Origin: Candidatus Cloacimonadota bacterium
GTDB taxonomy: Bacteria; Cloacimonadota; Cloacimonadia; Cloacimonadales; Cloacimonadaceae
DNA length: 64,000 nucleotides
NCBI GenBank assembly: GCA_030154085.1
Contig: JASKKR010000003.1
Coordinates: 1 to 64,000, forward strand
Reading direction: 5' to 3'
Part shown: piece after piece, positions 17,411-25,370 of the stretch
Layout: the number at the start of each line of letters is the position of its first letter
Numbering within the stretch: the stretch's first letter is position 1
Made by a program: the position numbers and the translations under genes
Notes under the pieces: model-generated
Seen by the model: the letters and a program-made list of their open reading frames with translations, nothing else
Told to the model about the DNA's origin: nothing
Databases searched by the model: none

Positions 17411-18601
17411 ATGATTGAAGTTATTACTGATAAATGCGTTGGTTGTGGCAGTTGCCTCAATGCTTGTGCCTATGATGCGATCAGCCTCTCAGACCAAGTG
17501 GCAGTAATCGACCTTGACAAATGTACTGTATGTGGCGCCTGCGTGCAGAGCTGTCCTTTTGACGCTATTCTAATTCGCAAACAAGCCAGCGAAGAAGTGG
17601 ATAAATCTGCATATTCGGGCATTTGGGTATTTGCGGAGCAGCGAGATTCTGAGATCGCCAATGTGTCCTATGAGCTTTTGGGCAAGGGTAGAGAATTAGC
17701 AGATCAGCAAGATTCTGAACTAACAGCCATACTATTTGGATATCAAATCAATGGACTTCCCGAAGAGCTAATTGCCTATGGAGCTGATCAAGTGATCACA
17801 ATCGATGATCCTGCTTTGGCACACTTTCGAGATGAACGCTATAGCGAAGCTATGATATACCTTGCTGCAAAATACAAGCCGTCAGTGATCTTGGCAGGAG
17901 CTACCGTGATCGGGCGTAGCTTCATCCCCCGAGTCGCAGTCAAACTAAGGACTGGTCTCACAGCTGACTGCACCGGTCTGGAGATTGATGAGGAAAGTGG
18001 CAATCTCTTGCAGACGCGTCCTGCTTTTGGCGGGAATATCATGGCAACGATCGTAACGGCAAATCACCGTCCTCAGATGGCAACCGTTCGCCACAAAGTG
18101 ATGGATCCCCTCCCACGCGATGACTCTCGGAGTGGTACTGTGATTCGGGAAGAATATAATTTTGAATTGGAAGAAGATCAGACTAAGTTCATTGGCTTTG
18201 TCAAAGAGAAGACGAATCTGATAAATATCACGGATGCAAATGTGATAGTGGCTGGAGGACGAGGGCTCCGCGAGGCGAAGAATTTTGCCATGATTGAAGA
18301 GCTGGCAGCGGCTCTTGATGGGGCAGTAGGTGCCTCCAGAGCTGCAGTGGACAGTGAATGGATACCCTACTCTCATCAAGTCGGTCAAACCGGCAAGACT
18401 GTCAAACCAAGTATTTACATAGCAATCGGTATTTCTGGTGCTATCCAGCATCTTGCTGGAATGAGTTCAGCGGATTATATCGTGGCGATTAATAAGGATC
18501 CTGATGCGCCCATCTTCAAGGTTGCAGACCTGGGGATTGTGGGAGATCTATTTGAGATCGTGCCCAAACTGATCAAAAGGATTAAAGAAGTACGGGCATG
18601 A
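17411..18601 (+). CDS. Electron transfer flavoprotein alpha subunit with N-terminal ferredoxin domain (FixB-type)
   Basis: 396 aa from the ATG at 17411, preceded by AGGAGA. A longer in-frame start would add a 15-residue unconserved tail. Two 4Fe-4S motifs at residues 7-50 (CVGCGSCLNAC, CTVCGACVQSCP) are followed by the ETF alpha/beta domain and the C-terminal FAD-binding domain (GQTGKTVKPSIYIAIGISGA, then HLAGM and VAINKDPDAPIF). ETF-alpha works with ETF-beta to pass electrons between flavoenzymes and quinone or ferredoxin, and ferredoxin-fused forms occur in anaerobes with bifurcating ETFs. No ETF-beta or acyl-CoA dehydrogenase gene is in this window, which is odd. The stop overlaps the next start as ATGA. 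Confidence 0.9.
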   Translation: MIEVITDKCVGCGSCLNACAYDAISLSDQVAVIDLDKCTVCGACVQSCPFDAILIRKQASEEVDKSAYSGIWVFAEQRDSEIANVSYELLGKGRELADQQDSELTAILFGYQINGLPEELIAYGADQVITIDDPALAHFRDERYSEAMIYLAAKYKPSVILAGATVIGRSFIPRVAVKLRTGLTADCTGLEIDEESGNLLQTRPAFGGNIMATIVTANHRPQMATVRHKVMDPLPRDDSRSGTVIREEYNFELEEDQTKFIGFVKEKTNLINITDANVIVAGGRGLREAKNFAMIEELAAALDGAVGASRAAVDSEWIPYSHQVGQTGKTVKPSIYIAIGISGAIQHLAGMSSADYIVAINKDPDAPIFKVADLGIVGDLFEIVPKLIKRIKEVRA

Positions 18602-19797
18602 TAATTCAGGCTGGACAGGCCGTCATAACAGAGAATAAGCTCATACGGCACCCCCTGATAAAATTGAGGAATGAGGTTAAAACTACCCTCAATATACCGG
18701 ATAGTATCGCATATGTACCTTTGATAAATTCGCATGATCACTTGGTTGGGAATTGGACTCCAAAAGCCGGAGAAAATCGACCCTATCCCAATTCTCACAT
18801 CTGGGTGGAAGACATGAAGGGCTCTCAAAGTTTTTTGGAGCGCAACAAATTTTGGCTTAATGACGGTACTTTTGATCTGAATGTACCTTCTGCGCTCACT
18901 GTGGCACGATTGGGAGCATATAAGAATCTCTTCTCAGGTTGTGGCATTGTGCAGGATCATGGTCCTCTGCAGCAGGATTCCTATTATGATGCTATGCCAA
19001 TTAAGGTGATCAAGAGATATCGGCAGTGCCACTCGCTTACCTTAGGAAATTGGTGGGGCGGAGAACCGGCTCAGCAAGAGATGTGGCTCACTGGGGGTGA
19101 GATGCCCTTTATAGTGCATCTGGGGGAAGGGACAGACGATGTCACACGTCAGGAGTTTACAAGGTTGAAAAGCGAAGGTTTACTTAAAGAAAACACCCTG
19201 TTAATTCATGGCATTGCCTTTACTGAAGACGAGATCATGGATATCGCCAAAGCAGGAGCCAGCATCTGTTGGTGCCCGACCTCAAACTATTATCTAATTG
19301 GTAAAACTTTGGATATCCTTAGCGCTATCAAGCATAAAGTAAATGTGGTAATCGGCACGGATTCTGCGATGAGCGGAGCAAAAAACTTGATCGGAGAATT
19401 TGAGCTGATCCGAGAGAAATTTCCACAGATTATGCCCCGGGAGCTATATCGGATGGTGACAGAAAATGCAGTTAAAGCCCTATATCTGCCACAGCACTAT
19501 GCAAAGCTCGATCTTGATGATGCACAGAATCTTCTTTTGGTGGATGAGAATCAAACAGATCCCTTTGAGAACTTGATGAATCTGGAGATGAGTGGGATCA
19601 AGCTTATGGTGGTGGATGAGATTCCGCTTTATGGAGATAGTATCTATCTTGAAAGCTTTGGAGACCTTCATCAGGACTATAGCTTCTTTGAGATTGATGG
19701 TCGTAAGAAATTTGTGGTTGATAATCCTCAAAAGATCATTGAGGAGATCGATGCTACTCTTGGTTATCACAAAGATTTTCCCTTCCTCCCATTTTGA
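18598..19797 (+). CDS. Amidohydrolase-superfamily deaminase or hydrolase (COG0402-like)
   Basis: 399 aa. The TIM-barrel metal ligands are recognisable: HxH in INSHDHLVG (about residues 44-52), a third His in FIVHLGEGTDD, a fourth in LLIHGIAFTEDE and the catalytic Asp in VIGTDSAMSGA. The order and spacing match the cytosine/S-adenosylhomocysteine/guanine deaminase group. The substrate cannot be told from sequence. The N-terminal beta-sandwich region is short and the composite domain ends in a long C-terminal tail (about residues 335-399). It is translationally coupled to the ETF gene and followed by queE. Confidence 0.8.
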   Translation: MIIQAGQAVITENKLIRHPLIKLRNEVKTTLNIPDSIAYVPLINSHDHLVGNWTPKAGENRPYPNSHIWVEDMKGSQSFLERNKFWLNDGTFDLNVPSALTVARLGAYKNLFSGCGIVQDHGPLQQDSYYDAMPIKVIKRYRQCHSLTLGNWWGGEPAQQEMWLTGGEMPFIVHLGEGTDDVTRQEFTRLKSEGLLKENTLLIHGIAFTEDEIMDIAKAGASICWCPTSNYYLIGKTLDILSAIKHKVNVVIGTDSAMSGAKNLIGEFELIREKFPQIMPRELYRMVTENAVKALYLPQHYAKLDLDDAQNLLLVDENQTDPFENLMNLEMSGIKLMVVDEIPLYGDSIYLESFGDLHQDYSFFEIDGRKKFVVDNPQKIIEEIDATLGYHKDFPFLPF

Positions 19798-19812
19798 GTG
19801 GAGAATTCATAA

Positions 19813-20439
19813 TTGAAAAGTTTAGAAATCAGTGAGATCTTTTATAGTCTGCAAGGAGAATCATCCTATGCCGGGATGCCTTGCACGTTTGTCCGCCTCG
19901 CAGGGTGCAATCTACGTTGCAGCTATTGTGATACCAAGTATTCCTATGCGCCAGGAGAACAGATAGCTATATCTCAAATCATGGCAGAAGTGGCAAAGTA
20001 TCCGAGTTCATTGGTCGAACTTACCGGGGGTGAGCCTTTGATGCAGGATAACAGCATCTTGCTATTAACTCAACTTTTGGGAAAAGGCTATAGGGTGCTC
20101 TTGGAGACTAATGGCTCTCTGACATTGCGCCAAGTGCCTGCTCAGGTGATCAAGATAGTTGATATCAAATGCCCTGCCAGTGGGATGGGCGATAGTTTCC
20201 TGATCAATAACTTAGACTATTTGACTGTAAATGATGAGCTGAAATTTGTTATATCAGATCGAGGAGACTATGTCTTTGCGCGGGAATTTGTCAGAAGTCA
20301 TGAGCTTTTGGGCTATACGATCCATTTCTCCCCGGTGTACCAAACAATGAAACCAGAGGAGCTGGCAGATTGGATCTTGAAAGATGGTCTGGAAGTCAAA
20401 CTCAGCTTGCAATTGCACCGAATTCTCAACCTTCGCTGA
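19813..20439 (+). CDS. queE: 7-carboxy-7-deazaguanine synthase QueE (radical SAM)
   Basis: 208 aa. The opening ISEIFYSLQGESSYAGMPCTFVRLAGCN, quoted here only in part as the pattern S-x-QGE-x-x-x-G-x-P-x-x-F-x-R-x-x-G-C-N, is diagnostic. The cluster motif is CNLRCSYCDT (Cx3Cx2C), followed by the SAM-binding ELTGGEPL. It converts 6-carboxytetrahydropterin to 7-carboxy-7-deazaguanine in queuosine synthesis. The start is a TTG at 19813 with GGAGA upstream, as no ATG precedes the conserved part. The other queuosine genes (queC, queD, queF) are not in the window. Confidence 0.92.
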   Translation: MKSLEISEIFYSLQGESSYAGMPCTFVRLAGCNLRCSYCDTKYSYAPGEQIAISQIMAEVAKYPSSLVELTGGEPLMQDNSILLLTQLLGKGYRVLLETNGSLTLRQVPAQVIKIVDIKCPASGMGDSFLINNLDYLTVNDELKFVISDRGDYVFAREFVRSHELLGYTIHFSPVYQTMKPEELADWILKDGLEVKLSLQLHRILNLR

Positions 20440-20474
20440 TGAGATGAACTATCCTCAGGACTGACCTCGATGGT

Positions 20475-20493
20475 CTTGCCCTCTTTGGGCAAG
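20475..20493. terminator. Hairpin between convergent queE and ispF
   Basis: A 7-bp perfect stem (CTTGCCC at 20475-20481 and GGGCAAG at 20487-20493) with a 5-nt loop sits in the 74-bp gap between the 3' ends of queE and ispF. It has no T-run on either strand. A weak bidirectional terminator is the likeliest role. Confidence 0.4.
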
Positions 20494-20513
20494 TCAGGTG
20501 ATAGTAATATCCT

Positions 20514-20990
20514 TCAGGATCGGGGTTCAACAAGGACAACCACGGTTGCACTCATGCCTTCCTCTCCACCCGAAATACCGAGCCCCTCTTCAGTGGTGGC
20601 TTTGATGGAGATTTGCTCGATCTGACAATCAAGATCACTGGCCAAGATCTTGCGCATCTCTTCGATGTGTGGATTGAGCTTAGGTGCTGCGGCACAGATC
20701 GTGGCATCGAGATTTGATAAACGATATCCACGCTCTACTATCATACTATAGCAGCTTCGGAGTAGCTTTCGAGAATCAATGTCTTTGAAGGCAGGATCTG
20801 TATCTGCAAAATGAGTACCGATGTCTCCCAAAGCTAATGACCCCAAGAGCGCATCGCAGATTCCATGCACTAAAACATCTGCGTCGGAATGACCTAACAG
20901 CCCTTTATCAAATGGAATTTCTACTCCGCCTAGAACTAATCTGCGCCCTTCTACCAAGCGATGCACATCATATCCAAATCCAATCCTCAT
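20514..20990 (-). CDS. ispF: 2-C-methyl-D-erythritol 2,4-cyclodiphosphate synthase IspF
   Basis: 158 aa, normal for IspF. It starts MRIGFGYDVHRL, with the zinc ligands of the DVH motif, then GHSDADVLVHGICDALLG, the family signature with the third zinc His, and ends near GLGISGGEEGMSATVVVL. It is the fifth step of the non-mevalonate isoprenoid pathway. The ATG at 20990 lies one base after the stop of the glmS homologue. A TTG 9 bases upstream is possible but less likely. ispD is encoded two genes upstream, so the pathway genes flank the glmS homologue. Confidence 0.95.
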   Translation of the reverse strand: MRIGFGYDVHRLVEGRRLVLGGVEIPFDKGLLGHSDADVLVHGICDALLGSLALGDIGTHFADTDPAFKDIDSRKLLRSCYSMIVERGYRLSNLDATICAAAPKLNPHIEEMRKILASDLDCQIEQISIKATTEEGLGISGGEEGMSATVVVLVEPRS

Positions 20991-20991
20991 T

Positions 20992-23709
20992 CTAATCAAC
21001 CGTTATAGATTTTGATACGTTCTTGGGAACATCAGGATGTACACCGTGATCCTTCACGCCTAAAAGATCTAGCTTCTTCATCTTGCGGATGCTCATTCTA
21101 AGGGCTAGCAACTGAAGAACGATCGTGGCAGAGAAACAGGTCATCAAGCTATCTCCGGTCTTTGGCAGCATGATGTATCCCCATCCGTAATATGAACCTT
21201 CTTTGGGATTGAGCGAGGCATTCTTCAAGAGCTTTTCATCTTCCTCTGCGATCACATAGGTGTCTGCACCACGGATCTTGTGAGTATTTATCTGGGAAAT
21301 GGTGAGATTGACATCTCGTTCATCTGGACCCGTGATGTAGATCAACGGGTAGTTTCTATATAAGGGATCAAAGAAATCAACATCAGTAACATAGTTATTG
21401 AAGATAGCGTTTGCGTCTTTGGATAGGTTAAAAGGCTTATTGTGAGTGAAGCTGTAATCGGCTATGGCTTTGAGGAGATTCTTCCTTTCGCTGAGTGGCA
21501 GATGCTTGGCTTCGGAAGCTTCATCGATAATATCAATCATGTTGCTGAAGGAACGCACAAAATTGCGAACGTGCTTTACCCCGAATACAGTGTTTTTGCC
21601 CAAGATAGTATTTGGCCCATGCTTGAACTCACTGGCTTCCCTGCCCTCAGCATGATTCAGGACAGTTTCTCGGATCTTCAATGCCCCCTCCATTGCTACT
21701 CCACTGATCTTGGTGGCAAGGATATGCATTGAAGGTTCCATATAGATCTTCGCAGCAATACTGTCGACCATGTCATCAGTTCTTTCCACAGTTTCTTTGA
21801 GCAGATAGGGGATATCCCAGAGTGATTTGTAGCGGGAATCGATGGCAGCTTGGCGCTTAGCTTTTTCTTCTGGTGCAAGATCAAGGTCAATCTCATCAAG
21901 CTTCATCTGTGCAGCGCGGATGGCAAGATAGTAAAAGAGAGTTATTTGATTCATGAAGCTTTTTGTAGCAGGCACGGCGATCTCAGGTCCGCAAAGAATG
22001 GGGATCGCAACATCACTCTTCTCTTGCCCTAAAGTGCTGTTCATATTGTTCACCAAGACCACTTTATGGACGTTCAATTCTTTCTTGTCTATATCATTAA
22101 AAATGTCGATAAGGTCTTTGGTCTCTCCACTCTGAGAGACGCCGATGATGAGGTCATTATCCTTAATACAGTTTGAGAATTCGCCCCGGAAGTCTCCCGG
22201 AAGGATAGGAATCATCTCAATCTGCGCAATCTCATTGAAAAAAAGAGCGGCAATCTTTGTAGCATGAAAAGAGGTTCCACAAGCGATGGAATATGCGTTG
22301 CGGCTTTTCTGGATCGTGTTTTTGAGCTGAGTCAGAAAGTCTTGCACGCTATGCTCGAAATCTTGCACATCAATTGCTTCAGCGATACTATCCAGAGCCT
22401 TAGAGACAAAAAGTCGGGTGCTGTCATATTCTTTGTCGAAGAGCTCAATGAAGACGTTTTTCTCGTTTGAAAAGAAATACTTCTTTTCAAATCCTTCTTT
22501 GACAGCTACGTCAAAGATAGCAGAGTAGTTTTTCTGGGCTTGTTTGATAAGATTTGCAATATCAGAAGATTGGCATAGTGCATTATATCTCTTATGCTTT
22601 TCTTCAAGCTGAGAGGATCCAACAATTTCCAGCATTTGTTGAGTGAGCTCATCTCTGAATCCAGCTTTGTCAATTTCGTGGAGCATATGTTTCCCTGAAT
22701 TGGATCCGCCTTGGAAGAGTTTGATCAGCTTCCCGGTTGATTCGCTTTGAGCATTGATTTCCTGCTCCATGAAGTATTCATATTCCGGGAGAAGTTCCAC
22801 ATCTTCAGCACGCAGCTTGGAATATACGGGTTGCACCTTGATTTCGTCCCCGGGGGCATAGACTTCATCATCTTGACCTAATCTGCGGAAACGAAGACTT
22901 TTTTGGGCATAGACATGGTATGCATCGGAGTCGTATTCGATAAATTCACCTTCTCTGAGTCTAACCAGCAGCTTGGTAAATCGCAAAACTGCGGTGAGGT
23001 CACTGGAAGCAAGGCAGAAGGGGGCTTCATCAACTTCTCCGACACCGAAGTAGAGGCTTGATCCAGATTTGATTGCCCACGATGTTTCTGTTTGGGGATC
23101 AACTATCACTGCTGCATAGGAGCCAATTATTTGTTCAGACGCTTTAATGATAGCACGCCGCATGCACACTTTCCGGGATTCAGCAACCAAATCTTGTTTT
23201 ATCTTTGAGAGTTCGATGTCAAAATAGTGTTCCACAATGTGCACGAGCATTTCGCCATCGTTGTCAGAGAGCACCGTATGACCTTCCATGGTCAGGAAGT
23301 TCTTTAGTTCTCGGGTGTTGGTGATATTGCCGTTATGCGCACCGAAGATATGTTCCTTGCAGTTCACCTCATGGGGCTGGGCATTCACCTTATTTACTGA
23401 TCCGAAAGTAGCCCATCGCACTTGACCGCAGAAAATCTTGCCGCTTTGTTTTTCGATTCCGAGGGTTTTGACCAAGGTGGATGGAGCGCCTACATCTTTG
23501 AGCAGAGTAACGTTATGCTCGTCGTCCAAAAAAGCTGCTCCGGTGCTATCGTATCCCCGATATTCCAAGGCTTTGAGAAGGCGGGCAGCGTGTTTGCCCA
23601 GGTTAATTGATACTTTGGGCAATGCCATACCCAATACTCCGCATCCGATTGAGGGAATAAGAATTGGGATGCGAAGCTTAAAGTTGCGAATTTTTGCCAT
23701 TAATTTCAT
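20992..23709 (-). CDS. Enlarged glutamine-fructose-6-phosphate aminotransferase (GlmS homologue)
   Basis: 905 aa against about 610 in ordinary GlmS. The glutaminase domain shows CGVLGM aligned with the CGIVGY of GlmS, then LKALEYRGYDSTG, RWATFG, AHNGNITN and DNDGEML. SIS domain 1 has IACGTSFHATK and VSQSGETKDLI (near residue 476 on), SIS domain 2 has MEGALKIRE, HAEGREASEFKHGP, and the end NVSKSITVD matches NLAKSVTVE. It would make glucosamine-6-phosphate for peptidoglycan and LPS. Oddities: the nucleophile Cys is residue 23 rather than residue 1 after Met removal, so a propeptide would have to be cut, as in PurF and glutamate synthase; about 150 extra residues precede SIS1; about 85 extra lie inside SIS2. 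Start ATG at 23709 follows GGAGAG. Confidence 0.85.
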   Translation of the reverse strand: MKLMAKIRNFKLRIPILIPSIGCGVLGMALPKVSINLGKHAARLLKALEYRGYDSTGAAFLDDEHNVTLLKDVGAPSTLVKTLGIEKQSGKIFCGQVRWATFGSVNKVNAQPHEVNCKEHIFGAHNGNITNTRELKNFLTMEGHTVLSDNDGEMLVHIVEHYFDIELSKIKQDLVAESRKVCMRRAIIKASEQIIGSYAAVIVDPQTETSWAIKSGSSLYFGVGEVDEAPFCLASSDLTAVLRFTKLLVRLREGEFIEYDSDAYHVYAQKSLRFRRLGQDDEVYAPGDEIKVQPVYSKLRAEDVELLPEYEYFMEQEINAQSESTGKLIKLFQGGSNSGKHMLHEIDKAGFRDELTQQMLEIVGSSQLEEKHKRYNALCQSSDIANLIKQAQKNYSAIFDVAVKEGFEKKYFFSNEKNVFIELFDKEYDSTRLFVSKALDSIAEAIDVQDFEHSVQDFLTQLKNTIQKSRNAYSIACGTSFHATKIAALFFNEIAQIEMIPILPGDFRGEFSNCIKDNDLIIGVSQSGETKDLIDIFNDIDKKELNVHKVVLVNNMNSTLGQEKSDVAIPILCGPEIAVPATKSFMNQITLFYYLAIRAAQMKLDEIDLDLAPEEKAKRQAAIDSRYKSLWDIPYLLKETVERTDDMVDSIAAKIYMEPSMHILATKISGVAMEGALKIRETVLNHAEGREASEFKHGPNTILGKNTVFGVKHVRNFVRSFSNMIDIIDEASEAKHLPLSERKNLLKAIADYSFTHNKPFNLSKDANAIFNNYVTDVDFFDPLYRNYPLIYITGPDERDVNLTISQINTHKIRGADTYVIAEEDEKLLKNASLNPKEGSYYGWGYIMLPKTGDSLMTCFSATIVLQLLALRMSIRKMKKLDLLGVKDHGVHPDVPKNVSKSITVD

Positions 23710-23724
23710 GTACTAACTCTCCGA

Positions 23725-24432
23725 TTATATGATAATATTGTTGTCTACAATCAATTTTGCCATCATCATATCCCATTCATCGGTGATCTTGATGTTTAGA
23801 TCGCTGGTCAGGTGATACCGAACTTTTGCTCCATAGTGCTCGACCAACGCAGCATCATCTGTGCTGATATAACCGTCGTTATATGCTTTGCTATAGCTTT
23901 CCCGGATAAGATTGAAGGCAAATACCTGTGGCGTAAAGACCTGTACCAGCCTATCTCGGACAATGGTTTTTTGCAGATAATCTCCTGAGATTTGCTTGAT
24001 AGTATTTTTCAGTCGTGCAGCAGGAACGACTGCTTTTTCTTTCTGCGCAATATCGTGCAGTTCTTGAATCAGATCCAGAGTGATGAAGGGACGTACGGCG
24101 TCATGGATAAAAACCAATTGTGTATCCAAGGGACATTCCTGCAGGGCACCGAAGATACTGTCTTGGCGCTCCAACCCTCCAGCGATAACTAAATATGGCT
24201 TTGTCACCGGCTCGAAGAATTCCCGTATGAGTTGTTTACAGAATTCCAGATCTTCTTCCGGGGCTGTGACGATGATGTTTGAAATAAGGGGAGAAGCAAA
24301 GAAAGGTCCCAGAGTGCGGATAAGGATGGGAATCCCGCTGAGCATACGATATTGTTTTTTGGTCTCGCCGCCCATTCTCAGACCTGATCCAGCGCCGGTG
24401 ATTATAGCGGTGTTATGGGTCAACGCTTCCAT
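23725..24432 (-). CDS. ispD: 2-C-methyl-D-erythritol 4-phosphate cytidylyltransferase IspD
   Basis: 235 aa, normal length. The nucleotide-binding signature GAGSGLRMG followed by KKQYRMLSGIPIL is at residues 14-40. VFIHDAVRPFIT (about 108-119) and the TDDAALVEH segment with the late Lys region (LNIKITDEWD) are also typical. It transfers CMP to MEP in the non-mevalonate pathway. The start overlaps the end of the upstream radical SAM gene by 13 bp and has GGGGAG about 10 nt upstream. Confidence 0.94.
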   Translation of the reverse strand: MEALTHNTAIITGAGSGLRMGGETKKQYRMLSGIPILIRTLGPFFASPLISNIIVTAPEEDLEFCKQLIREFFEPVTKPYLVIAGGLERQDSIFGALQECPLDTQLVFIHDAVRPFITLDLIQELHDIAQKEKAVVPAARLKNTIKQISGDYLQKTIVRDRLVQVFTPQVFAFNLIRESYSKAYNDGYISTDDAALVEHYGAKVRYHLTSDLNIKITDEWDMMMAKLIVDNNIII

Positions 24433-25367
24433 GAGTAAAAGACTCCCCTTGCTTTGCGCTCTGCTTGAAGTTTACCTTCAGTATTCAGTTCTCTGAGCAC
24501 CTTGGTAATCTCGTTTATATGGACATCTAACATTGCTGCCAGATCTTCTGCTGTGGAAGGTCGGCGAGAGATGGTCCCGCGGATTAGATGCACGATCTCT
24601 TCATCCAGGCTAGTGCTACCTGGATGATGTTTGATTTTTGCTATGATCTCGATGGGCATCTTCAGCTCTTGGGCGAAATATTTCTTTATTTCTTTAAGGC
24701 GTTCTGTGGTTGCCGGTTTCACCCATTCTTCCGTTCCGGGGCGATCAAGGGAATTCAGTTGCACAAGATCCGGAGAGGCTTTTCCGATAGCCTTGCGCAA
24801 TAAGTTCAGTTCTGATTCTGTATCCGTGATGCCTGGCACTATAAAGACTTCAAGCCAGATTTGTCCTGGGTATTTCTGCCGCAATTTGACCAGTGCTTGG
24901 ATCTGATCTTCAACCTTCAGACCTGGTTTAGGGCGATTCACTTTCTCATATACTTCTTGACTAGCAGCATCCAGAGATGGCAGGATGAGGTCACAGGGGA
25001 GTATCTCCGTAAGCAGATCATCATCTGTGAGCAGGACTCCATTTGTGAGCAATGCCAGCTTATACTCTGGATATTTGGTTTTGATATATTGGATGATATC
25101 TTTAATAGAGCTATTCAGGGTAGGCTCGCCTGCTCCGGAGAACGTGATATAATCCAGATGAGGGCGGTTTTGCATAAAGTTATCCAGCTCTCCAAGAATT
25201 TCTTGGATAGGGAAAAAAGCTTCGCGTGTTGTTTGCAGATGAGTAGTGCTTTGCACTTCGCAATATACACAGTTTAGTGGGCAATATTTATACGGTACTA
25301 AGTCTATGCCAAGAGATATTCCCAATCTCCGGGAGTTCACTGGTCCAAATAAGTGTTTATATTTCAT
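24420..25367 (-). CDS. Radical SAM protein of the COG0731 type with C-terminal winged helix
   Basis: 315 aa. The opening LFGPVNSRRLGISLGIDLVP is characteristic of COG0731, followed by the 4Fe-4S/SAM motif CPLNCVYCE (residues 29-37) and TFSGAGEPTLN, the SAM-binding Gly motif. The C-terminal about 70 residues look like a winged helix (ISRRPSTAEDLAAMLDVHINEITKVL). The family is related to wyosine-type tRNA enzymes, but bacterial members are uncharacterised to my knowledge, so I give no substrate. It starts 3 bp after the bamA stop and overlaps ispD, so it is in the same transcript. Confidence 0.82.
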   Translation of the reverse strand: MKYKHLFGPVNSRRLGISLGIDLVPYKYCPLNCVYCEVQSTTHLQTTREAFFPIQEILGELDNFMQNRPHLDYITFSGAGEPTLNSSIKDIIQYIKTKYPEYKLALLTNGVLLTDDDLLTEILPCDLILPSLDAASQEVYEKVNRPKPGLKVEDQIQALVKLRQKYPGQIWLEVFIVPGITDTESELNLLRKAIGKASPDLVQLNSLDRPGTEEWVKPATTERLKEIKKYFAQELKMPIEIIAKIKHHPGSTSLDEEIVHLIRGTISRRPSTAEDLAAMLDVHINEITKVLRELNTEGKLQAERKARGVFYSWKR

Positions 25368-25370
25368 ATC

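Noticed and set aside
23640-23725. glmS ribozyme or riboswitch upstream of the glmS homologue
   Set aside because: Only 15 bp separate it from ispD, so there is no room for the glmS ribozyme, and no core sequence is visible.
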